From: an uncultured Clostridia bacterium
GTDB taxonomy: Bacteria; Bacillota; Clostridia; Oscillospirales; Acutalibacteraceae
Length of the DNA: 40,481 nucleotides
Direction: 5' to 3'
Assembly (NCBI GenBank): GCA_947625485.1
Contig: CANQOP010000018.1
Location: 1 to 40,481, forward strand
Part shown: one piece after another, positions 27,051-34,022 of the stretch
How the letters are laid out: each line of letters begins with the position of its first letter
Position numbering within the stretch: position 1 is the first letter of the stretch
Translations under genes and position numbers: made by a program
Notes under the pieces: model-generated
Told to the model about the DNA's origin: nothing
The model's input: only the letters and a program-made list of their open reading frames with translations
The model's database searches: none

Positions 27051-28529
27051 TTATTGGTTCTTACCTGTAACGGTAATTTTACACTTCATAGTTTTTCCGT
27101 TTCTGACAACGGTGATCGTGCAGCTTCCTTTTTTCAAGGCTCTTATCCTGCCCTTTGAATTAACCTTTGCCACCTTACTGTTTGAACTCGTATACATAGA
27201 ATTTCCACTGCCTCTGTAAACCTTTAGTACAGCAGAGCTTTTATTTTTCATCGTTAATTTGCCGTACTTTAAAAAAGGCATTTGCAAGATTTTATTTTTT
27301 GATGAAATTTTAAGGAGCCTGAACGGTGACTTTTTTGCAAACTCTTCGTTCTTCCTCACCGCGTAGATATAATCTCCCTGTGACTTTATTCCATAGAAAC
27401 TGTCCTTCCAGAAGCTCGGCATATCAAACACACGCTTGATTTTTCCGCTGCTTATCTTCATTCTGTAAACGGTTCTTTTCGCTGTGTAGTAGATATACCC
27501 GTCCCTTTCACAAAGCTTCGGGAAAGCGTTGTATCCGATACGATACCAGTTGTCTGTAATATATTTCACAGCCTTAACCGAGGCGCCGCGTCTCACCAAA
27601 GCCGCCTTTCCCTTGCCCTTAAAATTGTTGTCCATATAGTAAAAGGCGCCGTTATCATAAACAATCTGAGAGGTGATTTTGCGAAAATACGCACTGTCGT
27701 ATTTATAGCCTGAACACTTATATTCCGAGTTGTAGGTTATGTCGTTCTTCCATCCGACGTGCTGCTCATCCTTATAGGATTTTATTTTTTTATCACTGCA
27801 AAGAAAAAAATTGTGCCTAACATATCCTGCTGTGTCGGGCGTAGGGTCGTCGGCGGTAACGTCAACGTGATACCACTTTCCGCTGAGCTTTACCATATTC
27901 CAGCAATGCTTTATGCTCTCCACGTTGATTATCTTGCTGTCAACGCCTGTAAGCGAAAGCAGATAGCTGTACGCTCTGGCGTAGCCCTCACATACGCTTT
28001 TGCGCGTCACAAATGCGCTGTAAGCTGTATACGATTTCACATTCTGATATTTGTATTCACAATGTACCGCCAGTCTGTCGTGCAGAACAAGCGCCTTACG
28101 GTAGTCGGACCATGACGGATTTATGCCGTCGGTCAGAGATAAAGCGGCACTGTTAAACTTCTTTATATAATCGGGGATTTTGCTCTTCTTGAATATATAC
28201 ACGGGACTAATATAATAGACTTTGTTCTCAGCTTTGCTGAACTTGTATTCTATATACGACGCGTTTACATAAAAAATATCGGGATTGTCGAATACCGCCG
28301 CCTTAAACACATACATCATATCCGGCACCGAAACATCATACGCGCTTATATCTATCGTGGTTTTACGCTCTCTGAGACATTGCGCGATATAATCTTTAGC
28401 CTCGTCATAATACTTATCGACCGCAGGAATTAACGGATATATCTTCCCTTCCTTATTGCTCTCAGCGCTCACCGCAAAACTTTGGAAAAACGCAGCAAAT
28501 ACAAGTAATATACATACTATCTTCTTCAT
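27051..28529 (-). CDS. Secreted transglutaminase-like protein with C-terminal Ig-like (Big_2) domain
   Basis: The 492-residue protein has a signal peptide (residues 1-22, ending FAVSAES). A transglutaminase-like cysteine protease domain follows, with triad candidates Cys180 (SVCEGYARAYSYLL), His208 (KHCWN) and Asp223 (WYHVDVT). The C-terminal 80 residues look like a bacterial Ig-like domain (VAKVNSKGRIRALKKGSCTI). A cell-surface peptidase or cross-linking role is likely, with the Ig-like part holding it to the wall; the substrate is unknown. Its start overlaps the stop of tcdA by 4 bases, an odd pairing of a secreted protein with a tRNA-modification enzyme. Confidence 0.82.
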   Translation of the reverse strand: MKKIVCILLVFAAFFQSFAVSAESNKEGKIYPLIPAVDKYYDEAKDYIAQCLRERKTTIDISAYDVSVPDMMYVFKAAVFDNPDIFYVNASYIEYKFSKAENKVYYISPVYIFKKSKIPDYIKKFNSAALSLTDGINPSWSDYRKALVLHDRLAVHCEYKYQNVKSYTAYSAFVTRKSVCEGYARAYSYLLSLTGVDSKIINVESIKHCWNMVKLSGKWYHVDVTADDPTPDTAGYVRHNFFLCSDKKIKSYKDEQHVGWKNDITYNSEYKCSGYKYDSAYFRKITSQIVYDNGAFYYMDNNFKGKGKAALVRRGASVKAVKYITDNWYRIGYNAFPKLCERDGYIYYTAKRTVYRMKISSGKIKRVFDMPSFWKDSFYGIKSQGDYIYAVRKNEEFAKKSPFRLLKISSKNKILQMPFLKYGKLTMKNKSSAVLKVYRGSGNSMYTSSNSKVAKVNSKGRIRALKKGSCTITVVRNGKTMKCKITVTGKNQ

Positions 28530-29266
28530 AGCTTTATAATATCTTTCACTACCTCTCCCGCTATAATCAACCCCGCAACCGAGGGTACAAACGCTGTACT
28601 TCCGGGCGTCTGTCGGCAGGTGTTACTTCCCTGCGGATTTTCATAGCTTTTACCGTCAGTCTCCAAAGACTTTTTCGGGACAATCGGTTTTTCCTTCGAG
28701 TAAACGACCTTGAGTTTTTTCACATTCCGTTTTCTGAGTTCATTTCGCATAACTCTCGCCAACGGACACACGGAGGTTTTGTAAATGTCGGAAACCTCGA
28801 ACGCCGTGGGGTCCAGCTTGTTCCCTGCTCCCATAGAGCTGATAATTGGGGTCCCCGCTTTCTGCGCCTGTAAAACAAGCTCAATTTTACCGGAAACGGT
28901 ATCTATTGCGTCAACAATATAATCATACATAGTAAAATCGAACATCTCTGACGTCTTGTGAGTATAAAATGTTTTATATGTATTCACGACAGCATCGGGG
29001 TTTATATCGAGTATTCGCTCCTTCATCACGTCCACCTTGTATCTGCCGACGGTACTTCGGGTCGCGATAATCTGACGGTTGAGATTTGACAGGCACACCG
29101 CGTCATCGTCAATTATGTCGATCGTTCCGATTCCGCTGCGGACGAGAGCCTCTACCGTAAATCCGCCTACTCCGCCCACGCCGAAAACTGCAACGTGCGA
29201 CTGATTCAGTTTTTCCATTTTATCCTCTCCGAGCAAAAGCTCCGTCCTTAAAAACTGTTCAGACAT
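28526..29266 (-). CDS. tcdA: tRNA threonylcarbamoyladenosine dehydratase (TcdA/CsdL)
   Basis: The 246-residue ThiF/E1-like protein has the nucleotide-binding loop GVGGVGG at residues 29-35, the DDDAVCLSNLNRQ segment, DYIVDAIDTV, and a late Cys in TSVCPLARVMRNELRKR. These fit the TcdA group, which cyclises t6A to ct6A at position 37 of ANN-decoding tRNAs. A role as another E1-like sulfur or ubiquitin-like activator is less likely because no partner protein is nearby. AAAGGT precedes the ATG. Confidence 0.88.
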   Translation of the reverse strand: MSEQFLRTELLLGEDKMEKLNQSHVAVFGVGGVGGFTVEALVRSGIGTIDIIDDDAVCLSNLNRQIIATRSTVGRYKVDVMKERILDINPDAVVNTYKTFYTHKTSEMFDFTMYDYIVDAIDTVSGKIELVLQAQKAGTPIISSMGAGNKLDPTAFEVSDIYKTSVCPLARVMRNELRKRNVKKLKVVYSKEKPIVPKKSLETDGKSYENPQGSNTCRQTPGSTAFVPSVAGLIIAGEVVKDIIKL

Positions 29267-29310
29267 TTTGTGGTTATTACCTTTCCAAAAATTAAATTTT
29301 TTATATATGT

Positions 29311-29339
29311 ATTATACTATGTTTCTTAATTTAATACAA
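29311..29339 (-). promoter_or_regulatory. Promoter of tcdA-transglutaminase
   Basis: On the minus strand, TTGTAT (29339-29334) and TATAAT (29316-29311) are 17 bases apart. Confidence 0.65.
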
Positions 29340-29381
29340 TTATTGTGATTGGATTGTGATTAAAAAATTTTAAATAAACAG

Positions 29382-29410
29382 TTGACAGAGATATAGTATA
29401 GTGTTATAAT
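29382..29410 (+). promoter_or_regulatory. Consensus sigma-A promoter of cysK
   Basis: TTGACA (29382-29387), 17 bases, TATAAT (29405-29410): a full consensus match. The promoter should be strong unless repressed. Confidence 0.92.
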
Positions 29411-29411
29411 A

Positions 29412-29443
29412 CCTATAATCTCAATAGGATTAATAAGTATTGA
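29412..29443. promoter_or_regulatory. Candidate operator at the cysK transcription start
   Basis: Two overlapping inverted repeats, CCTAT-7-ATAGG (29412-29428) and TCAATA-11-TATTGA (29421-29443), lie directly after the -10 box, where a repressor would block transcription. The Rrf2 regulator encoded at 30559-30999 is the obvious candidate; binding is inference. Confidence 0.45.
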
Positions 29444-29459
29444 TAATTTGGAGGTAATT

Positions 29460-29492
29460 ATGGAGCTTATTAAAATACGCGGGCGATGTTGA
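29460..29492 (+). CDS. Short leader ORF ending in Arg-Cys upstream of cysK
   Basis: The ORF is ATG plus nine codons and a TGA, encoding MELIKIRGRC. GGAGGT stands four bases before the ATG, a better site than many genes here, and the ORF lies in the cysK 5' leader 48 bases before cysK. The only cysteine codon (TGT) is the last codon before the stop. That is where a ribosome would stall when Cys-tRNA is short, or where peptide release would sense a ligand. Regulation by attenuation or by coupling is inference; no clear alternative hairpin pair was found by eye. Confidence 0.55.
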   Translation: MELIKIRGRC

Positions 29493-29540
29493 CGCTGTAA
29501 AACCAAATTCAATCTATTTTATTTTAAGGAGATAATCTTT

Positions 29541-30473
29541 ATGAAAGTATATAAAAAAATTACAGACTTAATTGGCGCAACACCGCTTCTCGAACTAAAA
29601 AACTACGAATCAGACAATAATCTCGAGGCTAAAATTATCGGAAAGCTAGAGTATTTTAACCCTGCAGGCAGCGTAAAGGACAGAATTGCGCGTGCTATGA
29701 TTGACGAGGCGGAGACTCAGGGAGTGCTCAAAAAAGGAGCTGTTATCATAGAGCCCACAAGCGGAAATACGGGTATAGGTCTTGCCGCAGTCGCTGCGTC
29801 GCGCGGCTACAGAATTATTCTCACAATGCCGGAAACTATGAGCATTGAACGCAGAAATCTTTTAAAGGCATACGGAGCTGAGCTTGTACTCACCGAAGGC
29901 GCTAAAGGTATGAAAGGTGCTATTTCAAAAGCTGAAGAGCTTGCAGACGAAATCCCGAACAGCTTTATTCCGAGCCAGTTCACGAATCCGGCCAATCCTA
30001 AGGTACACGCCGCTACCACAGGTCCCGAAATCTGGGAGGATACAGACGGAAAGGTTGACATTTTTGTCGCAGGCGTAGGCACAGGCGGCACAATTTCAGG
30101 CGTAGGAGAATACCTCAAGAGTAAGAACCCGAACATCAAGGTCGTAGCGGTTGAGCCCTCATCCTCACCCGTTCTCTCAAAGGGTACTCCCGGTCCGCAC
30201 AAAATTCAGGGTATCGGAGCAGGATTTGTCCCTGAAACACTAAATACAGAAATTTTTGACGAAATCATTACAGTCGGAAATGAGGAGGCTTTTGCTACAG
30301 GCAGAGTTCTTGCAAAAAGCGAAGGCTTACTTGTAGGTATTTCATCCGGCGCGGCGGTATTTGCGGCTACCAAGCTGGCTAAGCGACCCGAGAACAAAGG
30401 TAAAGTTATCGTGGCTCTTCTCCCCGATACAGGCGAGCGTTATCTCTCAACACCGATGTTCTCAGAAGCATAA
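29541..30473 (+). CDS. cysK: Cysteine synthase A (O-acetylserine sulfhydrylase)
   Basis: The 310-residue fold-type II PLP enzyme has the Schiff-base lysine in NPAGSVKDR (Lys46), substrate loop [11 protein letters not shown], phosphate-binding [12 protein letters not shown], and [11 protein letters not shown] and GISSGAAV near the C-terminus. It makes cysteine from O-acetylserine and sulfide in the cytoplasm. AAGGAG precedes the ATG. cysE, its substrate supplier, is 0.7 kb downstream, with an Rrf2 regulator in between on the other strand. Confidence 0.97.
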   Translation: MKVYKKITDLIGATPLLELKNYESDNNLEAKIIGKLEYFNPAGSVKDRIARAMIDEAETQGVLKKGAVIIEPTSGNTGIGLAAVAASRGYRIILTMPETMSIERRNLLKAYGAELVLTEGAKGMKGAISKAEELADEIPNSFIPSQFTNPANPKVHAATTGPEIWEDTDGKVDIFVAGVGTGGTISGVGEYLKSKNPNIKVVAVEPSSSPVLSKGTPGPHKIQGIGAGFVPETLNTEIFDEIITVGNEEAFATGRVLAKSEGLLVGISSGAAVFAATKLAKRPENKGKVIVALLPDTGERYLSTPMFSEA

Positions 30474-30486
30474 AATATTATCAAAG

Positions 30487-30527
30487 AAAGGTTGTCTCAG
30501 GTAATTTCCGAGACAACCTTTTTTTCT
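30487..30527 (+). terminator. Terminator of cysK
   Basis: A 12-bp stem, AAAGGTTGTCTC with GAGACAACCTTT, is followed by TTTTTCT. Confidence 0.92.
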
Positions 30528-30558
30528 GTAAAAGAAATAATATTCAAAATATATCCTT

Positions 30559-30999
30559 TTAAATTACATAATCATTAGCATAGTCCTCAATCTGTCTATC
30601 GAGAATATCCTGCAAAGTAATCCCGTCAAGGTACTCCGTCACTACCTTTTTAAGACCCTGCCACACATATAGTGTGCTGCATTCCTCACTGCGCCCGCAT
30701 TGAATATAATTATCGTCGTCAATGCACGCCAGAGGAGAAAGCGAACCCTCGGTAAGACGTAAAATCTCTCCCACCGTAATTTTATCAGGAGATACAGCCA
30801 GCATGTATCCGCCCTGAAAACCGCGGTTAGTCCTAAGAATATTTGATTTATTAAGGACGGGCACAATCTGCTCAAGATATTTTTTTGAAATATTTTGTCT
30901 TTCCGCTATGTCTTTCAGCGCAATGAATCCATCGTTACGGTGCTGCGCAAGGTCCACAAGCATACGTAAAGCATATCTTCCCTTTGTAGAAATTCTCAT
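30559..30999 (-). CDS. Rrf2-family transcriptional regulator (CymR/IscR-like)
   Basis: The 146-residue protein has an N-terminal winged helix (MRISTKGRYALRMLVDLA; recognition region NISKKYLEQIVPVL). Three cysteines, at 92, 101 and 107, occupy the place where IscR binds its iron-sulfur cluster (92, 98, 104). Position between cysK and cysE suggests CymR-like control of cysteine synthesis; the three cysteines leave open an Fe-S or redox-sensing mode. CymR works through the CysK-O-acetylserine complex, and its neighbour here is CysK. GAGGT precedes the ATG. Confidence 0.88.
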   Translation of the reverse strand: MRISTKGRYALRMLVDLAQHRNDGFIALKDIAERQNISKKYLEQIVPVLNKSNILRTNRGFQGGYMLAVSPDKITVGEILRLTEGSLSPLACIDDDNYIQCGRSEECSTLYVWQGLKKVVTEYLDGITLQDILDRQIEDYANDYVI

Positions 31000-31065
31000 A
31001 TTTTACCTCTTAGGTTTTAATTAAGTTTTATCTCAACAGTGCCGAAATCTTTGCATCTTTATTTT

Positions 31066-31094
31066 ATAATATCACATAATAAGTAGCTTTTCAA
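31066..31094 (-). promoter_or_regulatory. Promoter of the Rrf2 regulator
   Basis: On the minus strand, TTGAAA (31094-31089) and TATTAT (31071-31066) are 17 bases apart. The -35 region lies within 10 bases of the divergent cysE promoter, so one bound regulator could control both. Confidence 0.6.
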
Positions 31095-31102
31095 GAAATT
31101 TG

Positions 31103-31131
31103 TTGCGCATTTTATAAAAGTCTAGTATAAT
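31103..31131 (+). promoter_or_regulatory. Promoter of cysE
   Basis: TTGCGC (31103-31108), 17 bases, TATAAT (31126-31131). Confidence 0.7.
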
Positions 31132-31163
31132 GGTATAAATTAGTTTTTTAGAGGTGCGACATT

Positions 31164-32087
31164 ATGAACAACTCGGACAGACATATTGAAATGATACTTG
31201 AAAGCTACGATAAATACGACCTCACCAACCGTATCGGAGAGGAAAATATAGTGAGCCGCGATGTACTTATAAGCGTAGTAAAGGAGCTGAGAAGGCTTCT
31301 CTTCCCGGGATATTTTGACAACGCAAAGGTACGCCGAGAATACGTCGAGTATCTCGTCGGCTCGAAGCTTGAATATATCGAATACAACCTCAAAAAGCAA
31401 GTAAAGCGGGCGCTTAGCAACTGCAACACCGACGACCCTCTGTGCGCCGACGCCATAGAGAAAAAGTCGGAAAGGATAGTAAATGAATTTATAGAGCGCA
31501 TACCGAAAATTCGTGAATATCTCTACACCGATATTCAGGCGGCGTACAACGGAGATCCTGCCGCCTACAGTACCGAGGAAATTATATACTGCTATCCGGG
31601 TGTTTTCGCAATTACCGTCTATAGAATTGCTCACGAGCTGTGGCTTCTCGAGGTACCGATGATACCGCGTATTATTTCGGAATACGCGCACAACCTCACC
31701 GGGATAGATATTCATCCCGGAGCAACAATAGGAAAATACTTTTTTATTGACCACGGTACAGGCATCGTTATCGGTGAAACCACAGTAATCGGAGAGAGAG
31801 TGAAAATCTATCAGGGCGTAACCCTCGGCGGTCTTTCGACCCGCAAGGGACAAATGCTCAAGGGCGTAAAGCGTCACCCGACAATCGGAGATAACGTAAC
31901 AATTTACTCTGGAACAAGCATACTCGGCGGTGAGACCGTAATCGGAAACAACGTAATAATCGGAGGTAACGCGTTTATCGTAAGCTCAGTTGCCGACGGT
32001 ATGAAGGTAAACGTCCGCAGTCCGCAGCTCGAATACAGTGTAGACAAGAAAGAATACAAGGACGGCTTCTGGGATTGGGTAATTTGA
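31164..32087 (+). CDS. cysE: Serine O-acetyltransferase
   Basis: The 307-residue protein has an N-terminal helical domain of about 170 residues. A left-handed beta-helix follows, with the catalytic-type histidines in DIHPGATIG and [12 protein letters not shown] and the acetyl-CoA turns GVTLGG and [14 protein letters not shown]. It makes O-acetylserine from serine and acetyl-CoA for CysK. It is longer than the roughly 270-residue E. coli form because of the N-terminal part, as in the SatA/EpsC-like subgroup. GAGGTG precedes the ATG. Confidence 0.93.
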   Translation: MNNSDRHIEMILESYDKYDLTNRIGEENIVSRDVLISVVKELRRLLFPGYFDNAKVRREYVEYLVGSKLEYIEYNLKKQVKRALSNCNTDDPLCADAIEKKSERIVNEFIERIPKIREYLYTDIQAAYNGDPAAYSTEEIIYCYPGVFAITVYRIAHELWLLEVPMIPRIISEYAHNLTGIDIHPGATIGKYFFIDHGTGIVIGETTVIGERVKIYQGVTLGGLSTRKGQMLKGVKRHPTIGDNVTIYSGTSILGGETVIGNNVIIGGNAFIVSSVADGMKVNVRSPQLEYSVDKKEYKDGFWDWVI

Positions 32088-32110
32088 GTATTTTTAAACC
32101 TGATATTGTC

Positions 32111-32140
32111 AGCCGCCGCATTTTGTACGGCGGTTCTTTA
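32111..32140 (+). terminator. Terminator of cysE
   Basis: GCCGCCG (32112-32118) pairs with CGGCGGT (32128-32134) and is followed by TCTTTACTTTAT. Confidence 0.75.
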
Positions 32141-32282
32141 CTTTATATTTTGTTTGTCAAAAATACGAAAATATACTAAACGTTATCTGTTTTAATTGGC
32201 GTCAAGTATCACCATTAATAACTAATTATGTAAAATAACACAAAAACAATGCTGTTTCTCTTATTTTTTTGTATAAATGCTC

Positions 32283-32311
32283 TTGATTTATTGTAAAATA
32301 TATTGTAGAAT
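32283..32311 (+). promoter_or_regulatory. Promoter of the phosphoribosyltransferase-like gene
   Basis: TTGATT (32283-32288) and TAGAAT (32306-32311) are 17 bases apart, 30 bases before the ATG. Confidence 0.6.
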
Positions 32312-32341
32312 GAATTAAATTGAATAATCAGGAGGCTCAAT

Positions 32342-32977
32342 ATGGGACGCGAATATAAAATCAGAACAAAAAACCCGAACGTATTTTTGCGTGTTACAAA
32401 AGGTCATTTTGCAACTATGCACAGTCACACCAACTACTATATAGATGTTACAACACAAAAAAACCGCCTTTCCGAGGCGAAGGCGGTGGCTAAGGAGATG
32501 GTCTCCGCCTACCGCTCGAACACGATTGTAGACTCGATTATCTGTCTTGACGGAACAGAGGTTATCGGCGCATTCGTCGCCAATGAGCTTACCGAAGACA
32601 ATTTTATAAATTTGAACGCCCACCAGACGATTTACGTTCTCTCTCCCGAGTATATAGGAGGAGGTCAGATGATTTTCCGCGACAACCTCACGCCTATGCT
32701 TGCGGGTAAGCACGTTCTTATCCTCGCGGCGTCTGTCACAACCGGCAAAAGCGCTCTCGCCGCCATTGACGCGGTAAAGTACTACGGCGGTCATATTGCG
32801 GGAGTTTCAGCGATATTCGCGACCGTAGACGAATGTGACGGTCACGCGGTTCACTCAATTTTTAACCCCCATGACCTCACGGACTATCAGAGTTATAAGC
32901 CTCACCAGTGTCCTATTTGCGCAAGGGGAGAAAAAATTGAAGCCCTTATAAACAGCTTTGGTTACTCTGCGCTTTAA
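32342..32977 (+). CDS. Orotate phosphoribosyltransferase-like protein, divergent PRPP loop
   Basis: The 211-residue type I PRTase-like protein has the PRPP-loop region HVLILAASVTTGKSALAAI at residues 124-142. The two acidic residues normally found there (DD in VDDVxTTG) are Ala129-Ala130, so catalysis by the usual mechanism is doubtful. A C-terminal CPIC pair (Cys190, Cys193) could hold a metal with nearby His. It stands alone, with its own promoter and no pyr genes beside it. It may be a ligand-binding or regulatory relative rather than an enzyme. AGGAGG precedes the ATG. Confidence 0.72.
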   Translation: MGREYKIRTKNPNVFLRVTKGHFATMHSHTNYYIDVTTQKNRLSEAKAVAKEMVSAYRSNTIVDSIICLDGTEVIGAFVANELTEDNFINLNAHQTIYVLSPEYIGGGQMIFRDNLTPMLAGKHVLILAASVTTGKSALAAIDAVKYYGGHIAGVSAIFATVDECDGHAVHSIFNPHDLTDYQSYKPHQCPICARGEKIEALINSFGYSAL

Positions 32978-33066
32978 AGTATTATAAAACAAATAATCAA
33001 ACCTCATTTAACTGAATTGACTCAAAAAGTTATAAAGGATTTCAGATAATTTTGACCCTGTAAAAT

Positions 33067-33100
33067 AAAGTGTGTAAGCTAAAAAACTTACACACTTTTC
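33067..33100 (+). terminator. Terminator after the PRTase-like gene
   Basis: AAAGTGTGTAAG (33067-33078) pairs with CTTACACACTTT (33087-33098), with flanking A and T runs. It shares its core with the hairpin at 26834-26872. Confidence 0.8.
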
Positions 33101-33107
33101 TTTAATG

Positions 33108-33312
33108 TTATATGACCTTTACCTTTAATTTAATTGTTTTTACTCCGTTTATCTTCACCTTAACTGTAGGTTATACCCTTTTCAAGTCCCTTTATTTTAA
33201 GCGTTGAGTCGGAAGGAACCGAAACAATCTGTGCTTTTCCTGAGCCTGTGTAGATGTTGTCAATTTCGTTTACCTTTCCGATAATAGGAGACTTTTCAAT
33301 TTTCCTTTTTTA
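33108..33312 (-). pseudogene. Fragment of an Ig-like (Big_2-type) surface protein, frameshifted
   Basis: Read on the minus strand, one frame gives IVSVPSDSTLKIKGLEKGIT and then a stop. Shifting frame there continues VKVKINGVKTIKLKVKV to a TAA at 33110-33108. Together they form the end of a bacterial Ig-like domain like the C-terminus of the protein at 27051-28529. An in-frame stop lies just upstream and there is no start, so only a relic remains. It fills most of the 370-base gap after the PRTase-like gene. Confidence 0.6.
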
Positions 33313-33347
33313 CTCTCGCGCACAAATTATTATTTTTTAAATCCTTG

Positions 33348-34022
33348 TTAAATTCCGTATTTAATTTTAAGGCGTTCGATTTTTTTTCCGAACAATGGAG
33401 TCAAAATCAACAGAAAAATTATATTCGATACAACATAAACGGCGGTTACCGGTAAAGCTGTGCCAATCGCCGCAAAAAAACGTGACATACTGAACGCACC
33501 TTCACCCCACATTGCAGTCCACACATCCATTAACACAGAATACGCAAGCCCCGCAAAAGCGGCATAGATGGTGAGGAAAATTTTACTGCGAATAAGAGGC
33601 TCTGACAAAAGCCCCGCCAGAAATCCTATTATTCCCCAGGAAAACATCTGAAACGGCGTCCACGGTCCCTGACCGAAGTAAAAGCCGGAAACCACAGCGG
33701 ATAGAGCGCCTGTAAGAAACCCAAATTCTGCCCCGAAGTACATAGCGGATATTACGACAACAGCCGTAACCGGCTTAAAAAAAGGTATCGGCGCAAACAT
33801 AAAACGACCTGCCGCCGAAAGAGCCGTCATAACAGCGAGCATAACGATTTTTCTCGTAGTTGCAGACCTCTCCTCAAAGCTCATAAAAAAAGGCACACAA
33901 GCAAGCAGAACAACAATAATTGCGACTGCGGGATAGCTTTGATTCCCGTACAAACAAATACCCAATAAAACCGTAAGAGGTATCAATAAAATAATGATTG
34001 AAAATTTAAGAATTTTTTTCAT
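33348..34022 (-). CDS. ECF transporter S component, probable corrinoid-specific
   Basis: The 224-residue membrane protein has about six helices. It carries the S-component pattern ALSAAGRFMFAPIPFFKPVT (residues 67-84) and a distinctive loop FYFGQGPWTPFQMFSWGI (113-130). It binds the substrate for the ECF importer. It is the last gene in the run behind the cobalamin riboswitch and overlaps the ATPase gene by 17 bases, so a cobalamin or cobinamide substrate (CbrT-like role) is the best inference. Cobalt or a corrin precursor is the alternative. Confidence 0.82.
   Translation of the reverse strand: MKKILKFSIIILLIPLTVLLGICLYGNQSYPAVAIIVVLLACVPFFMSFEERSATTRKIVMLAVMTALSAAGRFMFAPIPFFKPVTAVVVISAMYFGAEFGFLTGALSAVVSGFYFGQGPWTPFQMFSWGIIGFLAGLLSEPLIRSKIFLTIYAAFAGLAYSVLMDVWTAMWGEGAFSMSRFFAAIGTALPVTAVYVVSNIIFLLILTPLFGKKIERLKIKYGI

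Noticed and set aside
18253..31190. The 17-mer CTCGGACAGACATATTG occurs both before the V-ATPase operon (about 18253) and at the start of cysE (about 31174)
   Set aside because: Flanks differ completely and the second copy is in coding sequence; probably coincidence.
31140..31877. A 245-codon open frame on the minus strand opposite cysE
   Set aside because: It lies wholly inside cysE on the other strand, has no ribosome site and reads as a low-complexity shadow; cysE has clear catalytic motifs.
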